From positions 1 through 64,000 of the forward strand of contig JALOBP010000003.1 in the NCBI GenBank assembly GCA_023228295.1: a stretch of 64,000 bases of DNA, in the 5' to 3' direction. This document shows, piece after piece, positions 18,113 through 26,583 of this stretch. The notes under the pieces were generated by a model that worked only from the letters and a program-made list of their open reading frames with translations, did not search any database and was not told the DNA's origin. Origin of the DNA: Methanoregula sp. (GTDB lineage Archaea; Halobacteriota; Methanomicrobia; Methanomicrobiales; Methanospirillaceae). The position numbers and the translations under genes were made by a program. Every line of letters begins with the position of its first letter. Position 1 is the stretch's first letter.

Positions 18113-18414
18113 AGGGTATCTGCTCCTGATGATGGTTTATTCCCGGTGGCATTTAAAGTTGGGGTAATATGAATGCGGGCAGGAAATCTCCCCCGGGCCT
18201 GTTCTGCCGGAGCATCTGCCGGTAACCGGGTTCTCTCCTGCAGGCCCAGGGGGATCCATCCAGGATTCCGGCAGACTCGCGACGGGGGGTTTGCAGGCAA
18301 AAACTCGTCAGGGAATTCCATATGGCACGAGAAAAAGGGGAAAGGCTGCACCAGTTCCGGTTATGGTTGCAGCTCACCCGTGAGTGCTCTCGTCAGCTAT
18401 GCCCCTGCCACGGG

Positions 18415-18555
18415 TCAGGTAAAGACGGCCCTGAAAAGGAAATAGACGTTCAGGAAGAGCGAGAAGACCAAAATGATGCCCCGAACATGAACAACAGGAT
18501 ATACGTGTTCTCTTCCTTCACTACTGAATTGTCCATGGAAGTTTGATTTTCTCAT
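18415..18555 (-). CDS. Small single-pass membrane protein, 46 aa
   Basis: The minus strand holds a 47-codon frame beginning ATG AGA AAA. It has a polar N-terminus (MRKSNFHGQFSSEGREHVYP) followed by one clear membrane helix (IILVFSLFLNVYFLF) and the tail RAVFT. The sharp split between charged and hydrophobic parts is typical of genuine small membrane proteins and unlikely in a random frame. No strong ribosome binding site is visible. It lies between the STAS and META-domain genes, on the same strand as both. No family was recognised. Confidence 0.45.
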   Translation of the reverse strand: MRKSNFHGQFSSEGREHVYPVVHVRGIILVFSLFLNVYFLFRAVFT

Positions 18556-18617
18556 GAACTCTTAATACCATCGGTTTTGTTTCACCAAAAGGGGGAAACG
18601 ATCCCTGGATTCCCGGA

Positions 18618-19133
18618 TCAATTAAGGGAAGTAAAAATAAGCAGCTGCCTTCCATCTTTTCCAAACATCTTCAGGCTGGTTTCCGAGACCCGGAATTCGG
18701 TACAGTTCATGAGATCCACGAAGTACGCCTCTTCCTGTTCTGTTGCTTCCGGGTCCCAGCAGCGCAGGCCGGCAATGACGGGCTCCGAAAGGGCGATGCT
18801 GTAATCGTTTGTCGTATAATTGACCGCGTAAAAACTGCACCCCGATCGGCCTCCGGCAACACCGGCCTCAGGGAACCCAAACGTGACTGCAGCATCAGGA
18901 AGGGCGGGAACCATGACGCCGGTTGCATCAACATAGGTCTGGAGCTGCCATTCATGCGAGGCCATGGTCGTGCCGGCCGATGCCCGGATATCGGTAACGT
19001 TTGCAAAGATTAACAGGAATACGAGAAATCCCACCAGAGCGATGGCAACCCAGAGCATCGGGCCGTGCTTATCCGGAGGACCTGCGGGTTGTCGGTCCTC
19101 CAGCATCTCGTCTTCCGGGCCCTCTTCATCCAT
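18618..19133 (-). CDS. Membrane-anchored META domain (HslJ-like) protein
   Basis: This 171-residue protein has a proline-rich cytoplasmic start, one membrane helix (MLWVAIALVGFLVFLLIFANV) and an external META domain. The domain shows the conserved W-Q-L opening, GRSGCSFYAVNYTTNDYSI and the LRCWDPEATEQEEAYFVDL stretch, which matches the family pattern of a GC-N-Y turn followed by a cysteine and an EQE motif. META proteins such as HslJ and heat-shock lipoproteins are linked to envelope stress. The ATG at 19133 was chosen because the upstream 19 residues are cysteine-rich and unlike the family. Confidence 0.65.
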   Translation of the reverse strand: MDEEGPEDEMLEDRQPAGPPDKHGPMLWVAIALVGFLVFLLIFANVTDIRASAGTTMASHEWQLQTYVDATGVMVPALPDAAVTFGFPEAGVAGGRSGCSFYAVNYTTNDYSIALSEPVIAGLRCWDPEATEQEEAYFVDLMNCTEFRVSETSLKMFGKDGRQLLIFTSLN

Positions 19134-19274
19134 TGTATGATTCCGGCAGCATGGCGGACAATAATCCTTTCGGTTACACACTGTCCGCACCCTGTGCAGT
19201 CACACGGGAGGGAGTGACGGGTAAGAGCCTCCTGAAACGGGTGGTTTTATCAGGAGGCAAAAAACAGTACTGGT

Positions 19275-19499
19275 ATGGATGTGACGTCAGTAAAGAGGGC
19301 GGGGTTTCTTATTCTGGGCCTCATCTGCGCGTATTTCCTGGCAAATACGGTCTCGGTCGCGTTCCTCTCCACGTTGCGTCTGAGCGGGGCTGTCATGTCG
19401 GTCGGAGGATTCCTCATCTTTGCCATCATCTTCCTCCTCATCCTCAGGGGCCTTGAGAAGATCTCAGGAATGGTCTTTTTTGCATTTGACCTGAAATAA
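19275..19499 (+). CDS. Small two-helix membrane protein
   Basis: This 74-residue hydrophobic protein has two membrane helices (AGFLILGLICAYFLANTVSVAF and GGFLIFAIIFLLILRGL) and short charged ends. The strongly hydrophobic composition supports it over the overlapping frames. It is divergent from the META-domain gene and convergent with the HdeD-like gene. No family or function was recognised. Confidence 0.5.
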   Translation: MDVTSVKRAGFLILGLICAYFLANTVSVAFLSTLRLSGAVMSVGGFLIFAIIFLLILRGLEKISGMVFFAFDLK

Positions 19500-19572
19500 C
19501 CAAAAATAACGTTCTGTTTTTATTCATGCAGCCGGAACTCCGGTTTGGCAATGTCCGGCAAAGAAAAAAGTA

Positions 19573-20136
19573 TCAGGGTGCTGCCTGTGCACCTTTTGCC
19601 ACGAAAGCTACATAGATCGAGGCAAGGCCCGAAACTATTGCAAACCCGCCAAAGACAAACGGGAGGAGGGCGGCGGCGATGAATGGGTTGATTAGCAGGA
19701 GAAGACCGAATATGATGATGATGATCCCAAGCACACCGTTCCCGGCATCCTTTGCGGTATACGCCTGGTAGATATGGGCGGCACCGATGAAACAGGCCCA
19801 GAACCCGATGAAGATAATCATGAACGTGAAGACGAAGATCGTGCTGAACAGGGGATACATCAGGATCAGGATGCCGGCAAGGATGTTGATGACCGAGAGG
19901 AAGATCTTCCATCCCATGTTGCTCCGGTCAACAAAAAGGCTGCCAATCGTGAACAGTCCGCCCACAAGCCAGTACGCTCCCAGGAAGATGATGAAAAATT
20001 CCATGGTCTGGCCCGGGTTAATCAGGAACATGAATCCGACAAGAAGCGTCAGGATGCCCCAGAGGAGCAGGAGCCACCAGGGGAAGAATTGTGTGTCTGC
20101 AAGTGTCTGTTCAGGTTGGGAAATATCATCCGTCAT
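19573..20136 (-). CDS. HdeD family (DUF308) membrane protein
   Basis: This 187-residue protein has six closely spaced membrane helices, the paired-helix repeat layout of HdeD/DUF308. It includes GILTLLVGFMFLINPGQTME, IFLGAYWLVGGLFTIGSLF and a repeat of the NPF motif near the end. In E. coli HdeD is an acid-resistance membrane protein. Here it lies divergent from a decarboxylase/antiporter operon that could also serve acid stress, so a shared role is plausible but not shown. The ATG at 20136 has GGTGA 8 bases upstream, and the open frame beyond it is not needed. Confidence 0.75.
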   Translation of the reverse strand: MTDDISQPEQTLADTQFFPWWLLLLWGILTLLVGFMFLINPGQTMEFFIIFLGAYWLVGGLFTIGSLFVDRSNMGWKIFLSVINILAGILILMYPLFSTIFVFTFMIIFIGFWACFIGAAHIYQAYTAKDAGNGVLGIIIIIFGLLLLINPFIAAALLPFVFGGFAIVSGLASIYVAFVAKGAQAAP

Positions 20137-20354
20137 GGTAACTATCACCAGTGATACATAAACAAAGATAGTATTTGTACTATTCTCTTGATTGCGGGAC
20201 AATCACACTATTTGAACCCAGTCTGTACGTAATGGACGTGGCATTGGGGCAGCCCGTATTCGCACCTCCCATTTAAATACAAGGTGCCACTAAGCCATGG
20301 TTTGAGGGAAACGGCCGGGAAGTCCCGTGTCGGATCTTAAAAAGGTGGTACGTG

Positions 20355-22658
20355 ATGAACCCGGAAGAGCGACTGCTGGTCGCGATACTTGACGATACGA
20401 TCCATACCGATACTCCGCATGGTCGGGCTATCAAGCGGGTCGCAAAAGGGCTTGAGGAGTTTGGGATCACGGTTGCAGATATTGCATCAGCTGCTGATGC
20501 CCGGGCCGCGTATCCTGCCATGCCCGATGTCGATTGTTTTCTCATCAACTGGAACCTTGGCGGGGATACGCCGGAAAAGCATACCGAGACGGTTGGCCTT
20601 ATCGACGAGATCCGGAAACGGAACGAGGATATCCCGATCTTTCTCATGGGGGAACCCACAACGTTACCCCCGACTACTCTCACTCTCGATATGATCAGGG
20701 AGATCAATGAATACATCTGGGTGATGGAGGACACGCCGGAGTTCATTGCCGGGCGTATCACTGCTGCGGCAAAACGGTACCGGGAAAAACTCCTGCCCCC
20801 GTTCTTTAAAGAACTTGTCAGCTTTTCCAGGGATTTCGAATATTCATGGCACACGCCGGGCCACGCAGGGGGCATTGCATTCCGGAAATCTCCGGCCGGC
20901 CGGGCATTCTTTGATTTTTTTGGGGAGCAGCTTTTCCGGTCGGACCTCTCCATCTCCGTGGGAGAACTGGGATCGCTCCTCGACCATTCCGGTCCTGTTG
21001 GCGAGGCCGAGCGGTATGCAGCAAAGGTCTTTGGCGCTGACATGACCTACTTCGTGACCAACGGCACATCGACCGCCAACAAGATCGTCTTCTTTGGCAG
21101 GGTGACAAAAGACGATATCGTGCTGGTTGACCGGAACTGCCACAAGTCTGCCGAGCACGCGATTACCATGACCCATGCCGTGGCAGTCTACCTCATCCCT
21201 ACCCGCAACCGGTACGGGATCATCGGGCCCATTCCCCCGGACCAGATGACCCCGGAAGCGATCCGGGAGAAGATCGGTTCATGTCCCACGGCAAAGACCT
21301 GCGAGAGCCAGGTCCCGGTACATGCCATCATCACCAACTCCACCTATGACGGGCTCTGCTACCATGCGGGACTGGTCGAGGACCTTCTCGGAAAGAGCGT
21401 GGACAGTATCCATTTCGATGAGGCCTGGTATGCCTATGCCCGCTTCAACCCGCTCTACCGCGACCGGTTCGCCATGCGGGACGGGGCAAAGAACGAAAAA
21501 GGCCCAACGGTCTTTGCCACCCAGTCCACCCACAAGCTCCTCGCCGCACTCTCGCAGGCATCCATGGTGCATATCCGGAACGGTCGCATCCCCATGGAGC
21601 ATGACCGGTTCAACGAAGGCTTCATGATGCACACTTCGACCTCACCGCTGTATACCATCATCGCGTCCTGCGATGTCTCGTCAAAGATGATGGATGGAGC
21701 AGGGGGGCGCGTGCTCACGACAGAATCAATCGAGGAGGCAATCCGGTTCCGACGGATCATGGCAAGGATCGGGCGGGAAATCGGGCATATGAAGACGAAG
21801 AGCGACTGGTGGTTCGGCATGTGGCAGCCGGATATGATTCTCGATCCTGCAACAAAAACCAGGATCGCGTTTGCCGATGCCCAGCTTGACACCCTCCGTG
21901 ACAATCCTTCGTGCTGGGTACTCCATCCCGGCGAAACATGGCACGGGTTCACCGGGCTCCCGGACAATTATTGCATGCTCGACCCGATCAAGGTCACGGT
22001 GCTTATGCCCGGAGTAAACGAGGACGGGACGCTCGCAGACTGGGGCATCCCTGCAGCAATCGTGGTGAAATTCCTTGACACGAAGGGGATCATCAACGAG
22101 AAGTCCGGCGATTATTCCATCCTCTTCCTCTTCTCCATGGGGATCACCAAGGGGAAGTGGGGGACTCTTGTGACCGAACTCTTCGAGTTCAAGCGGCACT
22201 ACGATGAGGATGCGCTTCTTGAGGATGTGTTTGCAGACCTCCCGAAAACGTACCCGGAACGCTACAAGGACATGACGATCAAGGGACTCGTTGCCGAGAT
22301 GCATGCGTTCAAGAAGGAACACCGGATGTGCGAACTCCTCCAGCAGGCGTTCTCGGTCCTGCCGGAACCCGCCATGTCCTATGCCGAAGCATTCCGCAGG
22401 CTGGTGAAGAACGAAGTCGAACAGGTACCGGTCGAAAAGGCCGGCAACAGGACGGTCGCCACCGGCATTGTTCCCTATCCCCCCGGCATTCCGCTCCTCG
22501 CACCCGGTGAGCGGACGGGAAAACTGGAAGGGCCGGTCCTCCAGTACCTCAAATGCCTGCAGGACTTCGACAACCGGTTCCCCGGGTTCTCCCATGACAC
22601 TCATGGGATTGAGATGGTCAACGGCCAGTACGTGATGTACTGCACAAAGGAGCGGTGA
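20355..22658 (+). CDS. Orn/Lys/Arg decarboxylase, group III PLP enzyme
   Basis: This 767-residue enzyme has the full layout of bacterial inducible decarboxylases (AdiA, CadA, SpeF): an N-terminal receiver-like wing domain (1-130), a linker, the PLP-binding core and a C-terminal domain. The schiff-base lysine lies in STHKLLAALSQAS at about residue 394. Other core motifs are FVTNGTSTANKIV, DRNCHKS and SIHFDEAWYAYARF. It should release CO2 from arginine, lysine or ornithine to give agmatine, cadaverine or putrescine, consuming a proton. The substrate is not decided by sequence alone. A GadC-like antiporter gene follows immediately, the classic pairing for acid resistance or polyamine exchange. 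AGGTGG precedes the ATG. Confidence 0.9.
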   Translation: MNPEERLLVAILDDTIHTDTPHGRAIKRVAKGLEEFGITVADIASAADARAAYPAMPDVDCFLINWNLGGDTPEKHTETVGLIDEIRKRNEDIPIFLMGEPTTLPPTTLTLDMIREINEYIWVMEDTPEFIAGRITAAAKRYREKLLPPFFKELVSFSRDFEYSWHTPGHAGGIAFRKSPAGRAFFDFFGEQLFRSDLSISVGELGSLLDHSGPVGEAERYAAKVFGADMTYFVTNGTSTANKIVFFGRVTKDDIVLVDRNCHKSAEHAITMTHAVAVYLIPTRNRYGIIGPIPPDQMTPEAIREKIGSCPTAKTCESQVPVHAIITNSTYDGLCYHAGLVEDLLGKSVDSIHFDEAWYAYARFNPLYRDRFAMRDGAKNEKGPTVFATQSTHKLLAALSQASMVHIRNGRIPMEHDRFNEGFMMHTSTSPLYTIIASCDVSSKMMDGAGGRVLTTESIEEAIRFRRIMARIGREIGHMKTKSDWWFGMWQPDMILDPATKTRIAFADAQLDTLRDNPSCWVLHPGETWHGFTGLPDNYCMLDPIKVTVLMPGVNEDGTLADWGIPAAIVVKFLDTKGIINEKSGDYSILFLFSMGITKGKWGTLVTELFEFKRHYDEDALLEDVFADLPKTYPERYKDMTIKGLVAEMHAFKKEHRMCELLQQAFSVLPEPAMSYAEAFRRLVKNEVEQVPVEKAGNRTVATGIVPYPPGIPLLAPGERTGKLEGPVLQYLKCLQDFDNRFPGFSHDTHGIEMVNGQYVMYCTKER

Positions 22659-22660
22659 CA

Positions 22661-24094
22661 ATGGGAGATCCCCTGGCCGTCGATACACCCGGCATCCCGA
22701 GAAAAAAAGTGCTGGGCCTCTTTGCCCTTGCCATGATCAACGTGGCAGCCGTGCTCAGTATCCGTAATTTTCCCTCGATGGCAGTCTATGGCTGGTCCTG
22801 CATCGGCTGGTACGTTATCGGCGCCATCTTCTTTTTGATCCCCATCTCCCTTGCCGGTGCGGAACTCGCTACCGGCTGGCCGGAAGGGGGCGGTGTGTAT
22901 GCATGGGTGAAGCAGGCCTTTGGCGAGAAAGGCGGGTTTACCGCGCTCTTCTGCGAATGGTCCAACAACCTTGTCTGGTTCCCGACCGTCCTCTCGTTCA
23001 TCGCCTCGACACTCGCGTTCGCCCTGACACCATCGCTTGCAACAAGCGGCCTGTACATGTTCACGGTCATGATGATCGCGTTCTGGGGCACAACCGCTAT
23101 CGCATATTTCGGCGAGGAGGTTTCGACGAAATTTGGCAACGTCGGCGTAATACTCGGCAGCATCATTCCATCTGTCCTGATCATCATCCTCGGGGTCTGG
23201 TGGCTGGGCTCCGGGGCCGCCATCGTTCTGCCGCCGTTCTCGTTCAGTGCCATGGTCCCGACCATCAGCCTTGCAACCCTGCCATTCTTTTCAACAGTCA
23301 TCCTCCTTTTTGCAGGCATGGAGATGGCCGGGTTCCATGCCCTCGAGACAAAAAATCCCCAGGAGGATTACCCCAAAGCCATGGCCTTATCCGCGATAAT
23401 CATCGTGGCCTGCACGGTCCTTGCCACCATTGCCATTGCAATCGTCATCCCGGTTGACCAGCTCAGCCTCGCGTCCGGGGTCATGCAGGCGATCCAGTAC
23501 TTCTTCAATGCCGCCCAGATCCCGTGGATGGTGGCGCCGATGGCAGTCCTCATCACGCTCGGAGGCGTGGTTTCGCTCGCTGCCTGGCTGATTGGCCCGG
23601 CCAAGGGACTTGGAATTGTCGCAGAAGAGGGGAATATGCCCCCGATCTTTGATCGGACAAACAAATATGGCGCCCCTGTTGCAGTTCTCGTCATCCAGGC
23701 ACTCATCGGTTCGGCAGTCTCGCTCCTGTATGTTTTCCTCCCGTCCGTCAACCAGGCGTACTGGATCCTCTCGGCAATGACCGTCGAGCTGCTTTGCATC
23801 GTGTACGTCCTTGTCTTTGCCGCGGTCATCAAACTCCGGTACAGCCAGCCGGATACGCCGCGCCCGTTCAGGATCCCCGGGGGCATGCCGGGCATCTGGA
23901 TCGTGGGGGGTCTTGGGATACTGGGTACCACCTTTGCCTTCATTGTCGGGCTCATGCCCCCCTCGTACTTCCAGACCAGCGGGCTGGTCTATGTCGGGTC
24001 GGTCCTTCTCGGTACTTTCCTGCTCGCGGTTCCTCCGCTGGTGTTCCTGCACCTGAAAAATCCCGCGTGGCTGAAGAAAGGAGGTGTCCCATGA
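22661..24094 (+). CDS. APC-family amino acid antiporter, GadC/YjeM-like
   Basis: This 477-residue transporter has 12 predicted membrane helices. The conserved APC elements include ELATGWPEGGGVYAWVKQAFG in helices 2-3 and FAGMEMAGFHALETKNPQEDYPKA around helix 6 and its loop. It most resembles the glutamate/GABA antiporter group. Located 2 bases after the decarboxylase, it should exchange the amino acid substrate for the amine product across the membrane. The ATG at 22661 was preferred with GGAG eight bases upstream. A GTG at 22655 overlaps the decarboxylase stop and is the alternative. The last codons overlap the following gene by ATGA. Confidence 0.85.
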   Translation: MGDPLAVDTPGIPRKKVLGLFALAMINVAAVLSIRNFPSMAVYGWSCIGWYVIGAIFFLIPISLAGAELATGWPEGGGVYAWVKQAFGEKGGFTALFCEWSNNLVWFPTVLSFIASTLAFALTPSLATSGLYMFTVMMIAFWGTTAIAYFGEEVSTKFGNVGVILGSIIPSVLIIILGVWWLGSGAAIVLPPFSFSAMVPTISLATLPFFSTVILLFAGMEMAGFHALETKNPQEDYPKAMALSAIIIVACTVLATIAIAIVIPVDQLSLASGVMQAIQYFFNAAQIPWMVAPMAVLITLGGVVSLAAWLIGPAKGLGIVAEEGNMPPIFDRTNKYGAPVAVLVIQALIGSAVSLLYVFLPSVNQAYWILSAMTVELLCIVYVLVFAAVIKLRYSQPDTPRPFRIPGGMPGIWIVGGLGILGTTFAFIVGLMPPSYFQTSGLVYVGSVLLGTFLLAVPPLVFLHLKNPAWLKKGGVP

Positions 24095-24531
24095 CCCCGG
24101 TTACCCGCCATGAGGCAGCGCTCGTGATCTTCCTCTTCGCCATTGCCCTTATCCCAGTCGGGATTGTGATCCTTATGGGTTCCCATGTGCCCTATTACCC
24201 GGTCAGTGGCGAGCCCGTCAGGGAACTGCTGGACGCTGAAGGCATCAGCATCGTGAGTATTCAGGATAGCCAATGGAATATGCCGGGAGCAGTAGGGGGA
24301 AAAACGTACGTGATCCTTGATACAGACAACCGGCAGACCATCATTGCGACCCAGAATTTTGAGAGCGGGGATGCACGCGATGCCGCCATCCGCTCATGGC
24401 ATACCAGTACAACCGGGCGCGGAAAACCGACCGGCAGCCTGTTTGTCATCGGCCAGCAGCTGATCGTGATATCCCCGTCAGACAGGCCGTTGCTGGAAAC
24501 CCTTGGTGCCAGCCTGAACGGAAACCAGTAA
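24091..24531 (+). CDS. Membrane-anchored hypothetical protein of the decarboxylase operon
   Basis: This 146-residue protein has one N-terminal membrane helix (LVIFLFAIALIPVGIVILM) and an external domain of mixed strands and helices with no cysteines. No family was recognised. It starts at an ATG that overlaps the antiporter stop (ATGA) with AGGAGG nearby, so it is translationally coupled to the decarboxylase and antiporter. Its role may be an accessory of the transporter, which is inference from position only. Confidence 0.6.
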   Translation: MTPVTRHEAALVIFLFAIALIPVGIVILMGSHVPYYPVSGEPVRELLDAEGISIVSIQDSQWNMPGAVGGKTYVILDTDNRQTIIATQNFESGDARDAAIRSWHTSTTGRGKPTGSLFVIGQQLIVISPSDRPLLETLGASLNGNQ

Positions 24532-24533
24532 TC

Positions 24534-24541
24534 TTTTTTTT
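24534..24541 (+). terminator. Oligo-T terminator of the decarboxylase operon
   Basis: A run of eight T begins three bases after the stop codon of the last gene in the operon. Archaeal RNA polymerase terminates at such runs without needing a hairpin. Confidence 0.5.
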
Positions 24542-24605
24542 GGTATCCTGTTATCCCGGATAGTATCATTCCGATATGCGGGGGAAAGAGTGGCACTCTT
24601 CCGCG

Positions 24606-25715
24606 TCAGTCCTTCCGGATATGGCCCGTGATGACCATCCGGGTCGTGGTGTCCAGCAGGACCGAGAAGTCAAGGTCCACGACAAATACCGGGAACGTGC
24701 CAAGGAGGGTATTGCGTTTGATTAAGTAGATCCGGGATTCGAGCATGGCGGAGGTTGTTTCATACTCCTCGTCCGGATCCCTGCTTCCAGCTGCAGCAGT
24801 ATTGCAGGCGGCATCAGCCTCATCCAGCAGTTCCACAAGGGCGCTTTCCCGGTGGTCCAGCAGCCGTTCTGCCATTGCCCGGCTCGTGATGCCGTGGATG
24901 GCCCGGATGAGGAAGTACTGGCTCACTACAAGGACGAGGATGAGACTGAAACGGTGGGCGATGTCCGTTAAGCCGGACTGGGTGACAAAGGCATCCAGCG
25001 TCATCCCCGGCAGGAGGATGATCGTGGTTAAGAAGACCAGGACAACCAGAAGGAATCCAACAAGGAACATGACCGAGATGAGCCATGCGGGCAGGTCCTG
25101 TGCAAGCCGGTTCCGCACCTTGTCAAGGTCCCGGCTGAAACGTGAGGTGAACGGTTCGGTCCGCCAGACAAGGTAGTAAAAGGCGATGAAGAAGATCGAC
25201 TGGCCGATGATGATCGCGGTTGTGTGAAGCGGGAGCCCTTTGAGGAAATCGATGAGCACCATCAGGATATCGACCGCGAACAAAAGGCCGATCCCCAGAG
25301 AGAGACCCCGGCTGTTGATCAGGAACGAGTTGATGAAGATCCGGGTAAACCGGGTCGTGCTGGTCTTCACCCCGTTCTCCTTTAGCCAGCTCTGGAACTT
25401 TGCGATCTCCGGCATGGACATCTGTCCGCCCCCGGCACTCGTCGGGATCAAAAGCGTGATGAAGTACCCCATGTTCAGGTAAAAACTGGCAGCGATAAAG
25501 AGCGTGAAATAATCGGGCCGGAATAGAAGGTATAAGCCGTTGATAAGGATACAGCCAAGCAGGACCATGATTTCCCAGCTCCGCCGTGATCCCGGGGCAA
25601 GGAGGGCTCCCCTGTTGGTGCGGACGGTTTGTAATTCCCGGGCGATCATGTCGCGGACAGGGATATCGGGAGCAGTACCGGGAAGGGTTGTAGCAGCTGG
25701 GTTTTGCAGGGTCAT
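24606..25715 (-). CDS. Hypothetical six-helix membrane protein
   Basis: This 369-residue protein has a polar N-terminus, about six membrane helices in pairs (near 45-95, 135-185, 205-265) and a long soluble C-terminal domain ending in a strand-rich stretch (YLIKRNTLLGTFPVFVVDLD). No family or catalytic motif was recognised. The ATG at 25715 has GGTGA six bases upstream, and a GTG at 25724 is possible. It is convergent with the decarboxylase operon and divergent from the DUF308-like gene. Confidence 0.6.
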   Translation of the reverse strand: MTLQNPAATTLPGTAPDIPVRDMIARELQTVRTNRGALLAPGSRRSWEIMVLLGCILINGLYLLFRPDYFTLFIAASFYLNMGYFITLLIPTSAGGGQMSMPEIAKFQSWLKENGVKTSTTRFTRIFINSFLINSRGLSLGIGLLFAVDILMVLIDFLKGLPLHTTAIIIGQSIFFIAFYYLVWRTEPFTSRFSRDLDKVRNRLAQDLPAWLISVMFLVGFLLVVLVFLTTIILLPGMTLDAFVTQSGLTDIAHRFSLILVLVVSQYFLIRAIHGITSRAMAERLLDHRESALVELLDEADAACNTAAAGSRDPDEEYETTSAMLESRIYLIKRNTLLGTFPVFVVDLDFSVLLDTTTRMVITGHIRKD

Positions 25716-25955
25716 GCAGATCACCGGAACAGGTTGGTATAACTACGCAGGAGACGGGGTCGTGTCACACGGGATACACAATCATCGGTTGCTGGTTGTT
25801 TAAAGATTGCCACTCACGGCTTTCAAAGCCCTGGATCAACGCAAAAAGGTGGAATGTGCACTTCACACCAGCAGGATAGTTATCATGACAGCAGAGATTT
25901 TGTAGTTGTATCGCTAATTATAGTACAGATCAATTAAAAACCCGGGTATTCTGGA

Positions 25956-26543
25956 ATGGGAAAAATGCTTGATACGAAAACTTCATGCCTGTTGCGGGGA
26001 ATTATTGGCGTAATATTTGGATTTCTTGCCCTGATGATCCCAGAAACTGTCACGGTCACCTTTTCTGGTTTATTCCTTGTATTCATTGGGCTCGGGATGG
26101 CCCTCTTCCTCTTCCTTGCGATCACTTCCCGGAGTGACGAATCGATGTTCTGGTTTGGGCTCTCGGCGATACTCCTGGTAATCGCTATCATCTCAACCTT
26201 CCTTTTCGATATTGCCGGAATCCTGTTGATCATTATCATAGCAGCAATCGCAGCGTATAACGGATTTTACGATATCACGATAGCCATGACCCACCCGAAG
26301 AGCAAGTACATCCTCATTCCGGCGATGATCCTAACGGGTGTTGCCCTGCTCTGCATTTTCTACCTCTACTTCCCGAACTTCAACAACCACCTCAATGTTT
26401 CAATTGTGGGAACCCTCGCGTTCACGTTCGGGCTTTTTTCCATCGGCATGGGGTATTTCAAACCCGGGCAAGCCGATGTGGATGAGGTTCCGGTGCAGAA
26501 AGCCAACCGTATATTCCGTTGGCCGGATGCAAAGAAGAAATAA
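25956..26543 (+). CDS. DUF308/HdeD-like membrane protein
   Basis: This 195-residue protein has six membrane helices in pairs, each of about 20 residues, with short loops (LLRGIIGVIFGFLALMIPET, GLFLVFIGLGMALFLFL). The arrangement and the early RGIxGxxFGxxALxxP motif fit the HdeD/DUF308 group, as for the other copy at 19573-20136. The two proteins are not close copies. A short basic tail ends the protein. It is followed after 40 bases by the geranylgeranyl reductase gene on the same strand. Confidence 0.6.
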   Translation: MGKMLDTKTSCLLRGIIGVIFGFLALMIPETVTVTFSGLFLVFIGLGMALFLFLAITSRSDESMFWFGLSAILLVIAIISTFLFDIAGILLIIIIAAIAAYNGFYDITIAMTHPKSKYILIPAMILTGVALLCIFYLYFPNFNNHLNVSIVGTLAFTFGLFSIGMGYFKPGQADVDEVPVQKANRIFRWPDAKKK

Positions 26544-26583
26544 TCTTCATCATTCGCAACAGTTTATTTTACGGTATATTCGT

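Noticed and set aside
21726..22688. Minus-strand frame of 320 codons
   Set aside because: Antisense shadow of the decarboxylase gene, without domain features.
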